Shown: in pieces, positions 60,811-64,000 of the stretch | Layout of the letters: the number at the start of each line of letters is the position of its first letter | Position numbering within the stretch: position 1 is the first letter of the stretch | Assembly (NCBI GenBank): GCA_934085595.1 | Contig: CAKOHK010000001.1 | Coordinates: 62,001-126,000 of the forward strand | Reading direction: 5' to 3' | Source: an uncultured Bacilli bacterium | Lineage (GTDB): Bacteria > Bacillota_I > Bacilli_A > RF39 > UBA660 | Length of the DNA: 64,000 bases | Translations under genes and position numbers: made by a program | The notes under the pieces: generated by a model | Database searches by the model: none | What the model was told of the DNA's origin: nothing | What the model saw: only the letters and a program-made list of their open reading frames with translations

Positions 60811-63800
60811 TTACACTCCAAAATCAAATATAGATAACTGACTACTTTCAGGAAGTCCTTCAAATATATTCATTCCTCTCATAATATCTATTAATGTTTG
60901 TGATACTTTTCCTCTATTTTGAACGTCTTCAATTGATACAAATGGTTTCTTATCTCTTTCTTCAGCAAGTTTTCTTGCTCCTATATCTCCCATTGATGGA
61001 AGAGATGAGAATGGTGGAATTAAACCTTTACCATCTTCAGTTACTCTAAACATAACCGCATCACTCTTTTCTAAACTAATATTCTCAAAATGGAATCCTC
61101 TTTCAAGCATCTCATTAGCGACAAGTAATGTATCATATACAGCTTCATCTTTAGCCTTACGATCATTATCTTCTTCTATTTGTTTAATCATCTTTTTAAC
61201 AGCATCTTTACCTTTAATCATAGTTTCAATATCAAAGTCACTCTTTCTAACAGAGAACATGACTCTATAATAATATATAGGATAATATACTTTAAACCAA
61301 GCAACTCTAAATCCATTTATAACGTATGCCGCAGCATGTGCTTTTGGAAACATGTATTTTATCTTCTCACATGAACCAATAAACCATTCAGGAACATTAT
61401 GATCTTTCATAATTTGAGCATATCCTGCCCAAGTTTCTGGATCTTTAGCAACTTTACCTTTACGAACAAACTCACTTATTTTAAATGATTGTTGACTTTC
61501 AATACCATAACTTATAAGAGAAACCATAATATCATCTCTACATCCAATAACATCTTTAAACTCACATATACCTTGTTTAATAATTTCTTGAGCATTGCCA
61601 AGCCATACATCAGTACCATGAGATAAACCAGATATTTTAATAAGTTCAGCAAATGTTTTAGGTCTTGTATCTTCAAGCATCTGCATAACAAACTTAGTAC
61701 CAAACTCCGGAACACCTAAAGAACCAACAGTAGTCCATATTTGTGATTCATTAAGACCAAGAGCTTCACTACTACTAAATAAACTCATAACTTTTCTATC
61801 ATCAAGAGGTATATCATTAAGTTTAACACCAGTATCATCACTTAAATATTTAAGTACAGTCGGATCATCGTGTCCAAGTATATCTAATTTTAATACATTT
61901 TCTTCTATATCATGAAACTCAAAATGTGTTGTAAGCCATTCTGCTTCCATATTTTCAGCAGGTTTTTGATAAGGTGTAAAATCAAATACATCTTTATAAT
62001 TCGGAATAACAATAATACCACCCGGATGCTGACCAGTTGTTCTTTTAATACCAGTTATATTTTGAGCAAGTCTTTCTATTTCCGCTCTTCTTAAATGTAT
62101 TCCTTTATCTTCTGTATATTTAAGAACAAATCCATATGCTGTCTTTTCAGCAATAGTTGTAACAGTACCCGCTCTATAAACATATTCATCTCCAAATAGT
62201 ACACGAGTATATTTATGTGCTTCAGCTTGGAACTCACCTGAGAAGTTTAAATCTATATCCGGTGTTTTTTCTGCTTTAAATCCAAGGAATGTTTGAAATG
62301 GTATATTTTGTCCTTGCTTCTTCATCATACTGCCACATTCACACTTAAGATCAGGCATATCAAAACCACTACCATATTTCTTATCAAGGCTCTCCCCATC
62401 TACTTCAAATAAACACTTTTTACATTTAGGGCATACATAATGAGGAGGAAGAGGATTAACTTCTGTAATATTCATAAAAGTCGCAACTAATGAAGAACCA
62501 ACACTACCTCTTGAACCAACTATATACCCTGATTCATTAGAGTGTTTAACTAGTCTTTGAGCGATTAGATAAATAACATCATATTGTCCACCTATAATAC
62601 CATTAAGTTCTGTTTCAAGTCTTGTTTCAATTATTTCAGGTAACACCTCTCCATATATAGAATGTGCAGTTGTATAAACAATATCTCTCATTTCTTGTGC
62701 AGAGTTTTCCATTTTAGGAGCACATAACCCTGGTTTAATAATTTGTACATCTCCAACCATATCAGCAATCTTATGAGTATTATCAATAACTATCTCACGT
62801 CTTTTTTCTTCATCTATAAAATCAAACTCACTAAGCATTTCATCAGTAGTCCTAAGATAAGCATTAGGTATAGTTTTAATCGCACTTCTGTTAAGCGGAT
62901 GAACGCCACCTCCAGGTTGTTTTTGAGCAACTAATATTTCTCTATATATATTATCATTTGGATCAAGCGTATGCACATCTCCACATGCACAAACAGGTTT
63001 ATTAATACTATCTGCTGTATTTATAATCTTCTTTATAGTTTCTTTAATCTCAAACATATTAGCAAAATCACTAGTTTCAGTTAAATGTGTTAGTATACTA
63101 GGAGGATTAACTTCAATAAAATCATAATACTCCATCACATTCCTAAGATCATCTTCACTCTTAGTTTTAGCTGCTTCAAATACTTCTCCTGTATAAGAAC
63201 CACTACCTATAATTATACCTTCTCTTAATTTAGTAAGTTCACTCTTGGGCATCCTTGCCCCTTTAAAGAAATATTTAGTATTAGCATAACTAATAATCTT
63301 AAATAGATTCTTAAGCCCAACATTATCTTTAACTATTAATATAATATCAAATGGTCTACTAGTTTTCATAATAGTATCTATATTAACTAGTTTCTTTAAA
63401 TCACTTATAACTTTAAAATCTTTTTTATCTACATGTTCAAGCATCTTATAATATGCTTTCCCAGTACCTGCTGCATCATAAGTAGCTCTATGGTGAGCAT
63501 CTGCTTCAAACGTAACTCCATATCTTTTAGTTAATGATTCAAGATCATGACGTCTTTCATCTGGAGTAAGCGCTCTTGACATTTCAAGTGTATCTATAAC
63601 AGGATTATCAAACTCCCCAAGATTATATTTTTCATAACAACTCTTAATAAAAGACACATCAAACTTAGCATTATGCGCTATCATAGGTTTATTTCCATAA
63701 TACTCTTTAAATCTCAAAAATACTTCTTCTTCAAAAGGTTTATCTTCAAGCATATCATCTGTTATATGAGTAACATCTATAATTGCTTGTTTAAGTTTAC

Positions 63801-64000
63801 GCCCTGGATTAATAAGTTCACTAAACTCACTTATAATTTCACCATTTTTAATAGTAACTGCTCCTATTTCAATAATAGAATCTCCAGCAAACGCATTAAA
63901 ACCTGTTGTTTCAAAATCAAATACAACTATCTCATCATATAATGAAACATCACTATCTTTAGTAATAATCTTATTAACATCATCTATAACACTAAGTTCA
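60811..64000 (-). CDS. polC: DNA polymerase III alpha subunit, PolC type (5' end outside the window)
   Basis: PolC is the low-GC Gram-positive replicase. The window has about 1060 of its usual ~1430 residues. The frame is open from 64000, where the embedded 3'-5' exonuclease begins (VFDFETTGFNAFAGDSIIEI, later IAHNAKFDVSFIKS). It continues through the PHP region, a zinc-binding CPKCKKC..CECG pair and the catalytic TPDIDLNFSGEFQ, to the finger and thumb motifs (GTVTTIAEKTAYGF, SGLSHGTDVW) and the end SSQLSIFDFGV. It shows the uncultured host's firmicute-type replication. Confidence 0.97.
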   Translation of the reverse strand, partial: ELSVIDDVNKIITKDSDVSLYDEIVVFDFETTGFNAFAGDSIIEIGAVTIKNGEIISEFSELINPGRKLKQAIIDVTHITDDMLEDKPFEEEVFLRFKEYYGNKPMIAHNAKFDVSFIKSCYEKYNLGEFDNPVIDTLEMSRALTPDERRHDLESLTKRYGVTFEADAHHRATYDAAGTGKAYYKMLEHVDKKDFKVISDLKKLVNIDTIMKTSRPFDIILIVKDNVGLKNLFKIISYANTKYFFKGARMPKSELTKLREGIIIGSGSYTGEVFEAAKTKSEDDLRNVMEYYDFIEVNPPSILTHLTETSDFANMFEIKETIKKIINTADSINKPVCACGDVHTLDPNDNIYREILVAQKQPGGGVHPLNRSAIKTIPNAYLRTTDEMLSEFDFIDEEKRREIVIDNTHKIADMVGDVQIIKPGLCAPKMENSAQEMRDIVYTTAHSIYGEVLPEIIETRLETELNGIIGGQYDVIYLIAQRLVKHSNESGYIVGSRGSVGSSLVATFMNITEVNPLPPHYVCPKCKKCLFEVDGESLDKKYGSGFDMPDLKCECGSMMKKQGQNIPFQTFLGFKAEKTPDIDLNFSGEFQAEAHKYTRVLFGDEYVYRAGTVTTIAEKTAYGFVLKYTEDKGIHLRRAEIERLAQNITGIKRTTGQHPGGIIVIPNYKDVFDFTPYQKPAENMEAEWLTTHFEFHDIEENVLKLDILGHDDPTVLKYLSDDTGVKLNDIPLDDRKVMSLFSSSEALGLNESQIWTTVGSLGVPEFGTKFVMQMLEDTRPKTFAELIKISGLSHGTDVWLGNAQEIIKQGICEFKDVIGCRDDIMVSLISYGIESQQSFKISEFVRKGKVAKDPETWAGYAQIMKDHNVPEWFIGSCEKIKYMFPKAHAAAYVINGFRVAWFKVYYPIYYYRVMFSVRKSDFDIETMIKGKDAVKKMIKQIEEDNDRKAKDEAVYDTLLVANEMLERGFHFENISLEKSDAVMFRVTEDGKGLIPPFSSLPSMGDIGARKLAEERDKKPFVSIEDVQNRGKVSQTLIDIMRGMNIFEGLPESSQLSIFDFGV

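Noticed and set aside
1..64000. Possible CRISPR array or cas genes.
   Set aside because: No regularly spaced direct repeats with unique spacers were seen. The repeats found are tandem (52.2 kb) or a single pair (57.5 kb), and no Cas-like protein is encoded.
1..64000. Mycoplasma-type genetic code (TGA as Trp), suggested by the AT-richness.
   Set aside because: Trp is coded by TGG in clear motifs such as GVWRII and NWFWAV, and TGA ends the histidine kinase gene at 13777-13779.

Overview
This 64 kb window comes from a very AT-rich (about one quarter G+C by eye) low-GC Gram-positive bacterium, most likely an uncultured gut member of the Bacilli/Mollicutes neighbourhood. The support is the PolC-type replicase, the B. 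subtilis-like gene orders (yqeG-yqeH-mutL-miaA; ireB-ruvX-DUF1292-mltG-trmR-trhP1-trhP2-greA; ylbL next to ylbJ; gerE next to gerM), strong AGGAGG-type ribosome binding sites, consensus sigma-A promoters and a T-box leader. TGA is used as stop and TGG as Trp, so this is not the mycoplasma code. The genus is an inference I cannot settle. Nearly every gene is on the minus strand. Plus-strand exceptions are a partial gene at the left edge, an Asn-rich small protein, ylbJ, a lipoprotein, tRNA-Met, a 343-residue unknown, and a candidate small RNA.

Layout from left to right: two small unknown genes and tRNA-Gln(CUG); the DNA repair/ribosome block miaA, 64-aa ORF, mutL, yqeH, yqeG (1.3-5.6 kb); surface protein copy A (5.7-7.2 kb); a GtrA protein with an LTA-synthase-like phosphoglycerol transferase; the T-box operon aspS-SPFH-orf86-lysS (9.1-13.7 kb); a rearranged block with a histidine kinase, an acyl-AMP ligase, an ABC-F ATPase and two broken duplicates (13.7-19.5 kb); helD; a broken surface-protein copy; tig, greA and the tRNA hydroxylation/mltG/ruvX/ireB operon (22.1-28.5 kb); surface copy B and a thioester-domain adhesin (28.5-31.7 kb); nth, dnaD-like and cca; an AAA/DUF4143 ATPase; mraY; holA, an RnfC-like gene, yqeY and rpsU; ylbL and ylbJ; a three-gene pilin operon (41.1-43.1 kb); lipoprotein, tRNA-Met and an unknown gene; surface copy C; rnhB to DUF362; sporulation-type genes gerM, gerE and spoIIIAH; a ZIP transporter; a new-looking structured RNA at 52.2 kb; surface copy D; a CDF transporter; polA; alr; an ATP-grasp protein; walJ; and the 3' part of polC running off the right edge.

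The most interesting theme is a dispersed surface-protein family. Copies A, B and D pair a TasA/camelysin-like N-terminus (SipW-type signal) with a C-terminal domain that looks C-type-lectin-like. Copy C puts the same C-domain behind an InlB-type repeat, and the third pilin-like protein carries a diverged version at its C-terminus. In copies B and D a stretch of about 120 bp near the 3' end jumps to about 57% G+C. It has conserved borders but almost completely different interior codons. This looks like the variable region of a diversity-generating retroelement or another targeted diversification system. No reverse transcriptase or template repeat is visible in the window.

The second theme is a roughly 155-nt plus-strand transcript at 52.17-52.32 kb. 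It has a consensus promoter, two 49-bp tandem units that each fold as an H-type pseudoknot with two compensatory double changes between them, and an intrinsic terminator. I do not recognise it as a known RNA family.
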